DNA of 5,862 bases from assembly GCA_030613445.1 (NCBI GenBank), contig JAUWLY010000195.1, forward strand, positions 1 through 5,862, read 5' to 3'. Below are positions 5,552 through 5,862 of the stretch, one piece after another. Under the pieces are notes generated by a model. The model did not search any database. It was not told where the DNA came from and saw only the letters and a list, made by a program, of their open reading frames with translations. The DNA comes from Candidatus Stahliibacteriota bacterium (GTDB lineage Bacteria; Hydrothermota; Tepidihabitantia; SM23-42). Numbering within the stretch: the stretch's first letter is position 1; every line of letters begins with the position of its first letter. Position numbers and translations under genes: made by a program.

Positions 5552-5579
5552 ATTATCCCGAATTCGCAGCAGAAGTCAA
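5552..5579 (-). promoter_or_regulatory. Promoter of the C1B peptidase gene
   Basis: The -35 box is TTGACT (5579-5574) and the -10 box is GATAAT (5557-5552), 16 bp apart: the same hexamers and spacing as the Kelch promoter. Initiation near 5545 leaves a long, AT-rich leader of about 84 nt, the longest in the window. Confidence 0.7.
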
Positions 5580-5616
5580 TGGTTCGTCGCTCTACTCCCT
5601 TGACCCTATTTATCCT

Positions 5617-5759
5617 GCGAGCCCCGTAGTAACAAACAGCGGGGTAGGTATTTACACCAGCGGGGGACCCCGCTACCCAATCCCTTCCGCTCATTAGAGC
5701 CATAACCGTTCACGCCTGTGAATTAACACCGTGCGAAGCATCAATACCGCTGCGCTCTA
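5617..5759. repeat. GC-rich block of nested palindromes upstream of the peptidase gene
   Basis: This part of the 349-bp gap (5462-5810) is clearly richer in G and C than its surroundings. AGCGGGG occurs at 5638 and 5659, and both copies can pair with CCCCGCT (5668-5674): the near copy gives a 7-bp stem, the far copy an 8-bp stem with a 21-nt loop. TTCAC/GTGAA (5709-5722) lies inside a wider TAGAGC/GCTCTA pair (5695-5700 with 5754-5759). It looks like an inserted repeat or a structured element. No convincing coding sequence was seen, and no tRNA fold was found. Confidence 0.45.
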
Positions 5760-5777
5760 TACAGCCATCTTTTCTCC

Positions 5778-5801
5778 GTTACTCAAAAAAGCTTTGACCC
5801 C
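5778..5801 (-). repeat. Repeated 3' module after the right-edge gene
   Basis: GTTACTCA (5778-5785) and GCTTTGACCCC (5791-5801) repeat the pair of words seen at 409-460 and 2982-3017, here only 5 bp apart. It lies 9 bp beyond the stop codon at 5811, which supports the reality of the partial gene at the right edge. Confidence 0.4.
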
Positions 5802-5810
5802 ATTCGTCAG

Positions 5811-5862
5811 TTATTCCAGTTCTCCAAGTAATTTCTTTGCCGCTTCACATTGGTCCTCTCGG
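5811..5862 (-). CDS. C-terminal end of an unidentified gene (runs off right edge)
   Basis: The last 16 codons read REDQCEAAKKLLGELE and end at TAA (5813-5811). The composition (amphipathic, Ala/Lys/Leu/Glu-rich) suits a terminal helix, such as the last helix of a TPR or other helical protein, but 16 residues are too few to name a family. It is preferred over other frames because it stays open to the edge and its stop is followed, 9 bp on, by the GGGGTCAAAGC word that follows three other genes here. A promoter-bearing gap of 349 bp separates it from the peptidase gene. Confidence 0.5.
   Translation of the reverse strand, partial: REDQCEAAKKLLGELE

Noticed and set aside
5509..5697. Plus-strand open frame of 62 codons
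   Set aside because: It runs antisense across the peptidase promoter and the GC-rich palindromes, has no ribosome-binding site, and its composition follows the palindromes rather than a protein.
5695..5759. tRNA or tRNA-like gene
   Set aside because: The outer stem is 6 bp and one hairpin fits, but there is no recognisable T-loop (TTCRANY) or D-loop pattern and no CCA end.

Overview
The window is AT-rich bacterial DNA in which every supported gene lies on the minus strand. From right to left (the direction of transcription) the genes are: the last 16 codons of an unidentified gene; a secreted C1B peptidase of the bleomycin hydrolase/PepC type; an unrecognised 212-residue protein; a secreted Kelch-repeat protein with a C-terminal sorting tail; methylglyoxal synthase (mgsA); a small HNH-type zinc/nuclease protein; and the N-terminus of a class III adenylate cyclase that runs off the left edge. 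The Kelch/sorting-tail architecture, signal peptides ending in FA(Q/N), AT-rich DNA and long, degenerate, repeat-rich spacers suggest a Gram-negative candidate-phylum bacterium using T9SS-like secretion, of the WOR-3/Cloacimonadota/Marinimicrobia sort. That placement is an inference, not something the sequence proves.

The genes do not form a classical operon. Each complete gene, and the cyclase, has its own promoter of the form TTGAC(A/T)-N16-(T/G/A)ATAAT. All six have exactly a 16-bp spacer, and two (mgsA and the 212-residue gene) are perfect sigma70 consensus hexamers. The promoters are tightly packed: the HNH promoter overlaps the mgsA stop codon, and the mgsA promoter begins 22 bp after the Kelch stop. 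No convincing rho-independent terminator was seen.

The spacers carry related elements. The regions upstream of the cyclase and Kelch genes are diverged copies of one module, differing by a roughly 32-bp palindrome. A GGG(A/G)TCAAA(C/G)C word lies 9-24 bp beyond four stop codons, three times together with a GAGTAA word. The 3681-4057 spacer holds a MITE/REP-like element of about 116 bp with perfect 21-bp inverted arms. The 5462-5810 spacer holds a GC-rich block of nested palindromes.

The genes do not form an obvious pathway: cyclic-nucleotide signalling, methylglyoxal production and two exported proteins sit side by side. The points most worth a second look are the C1B peptidase, whose usual catalytic ENSWG motif reads EDSHG (Asn to Asp), the orphan 212-residue protein, the uniform promoters, and the repeated spacer modules. 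I did not find a clearly new multi-gene system.
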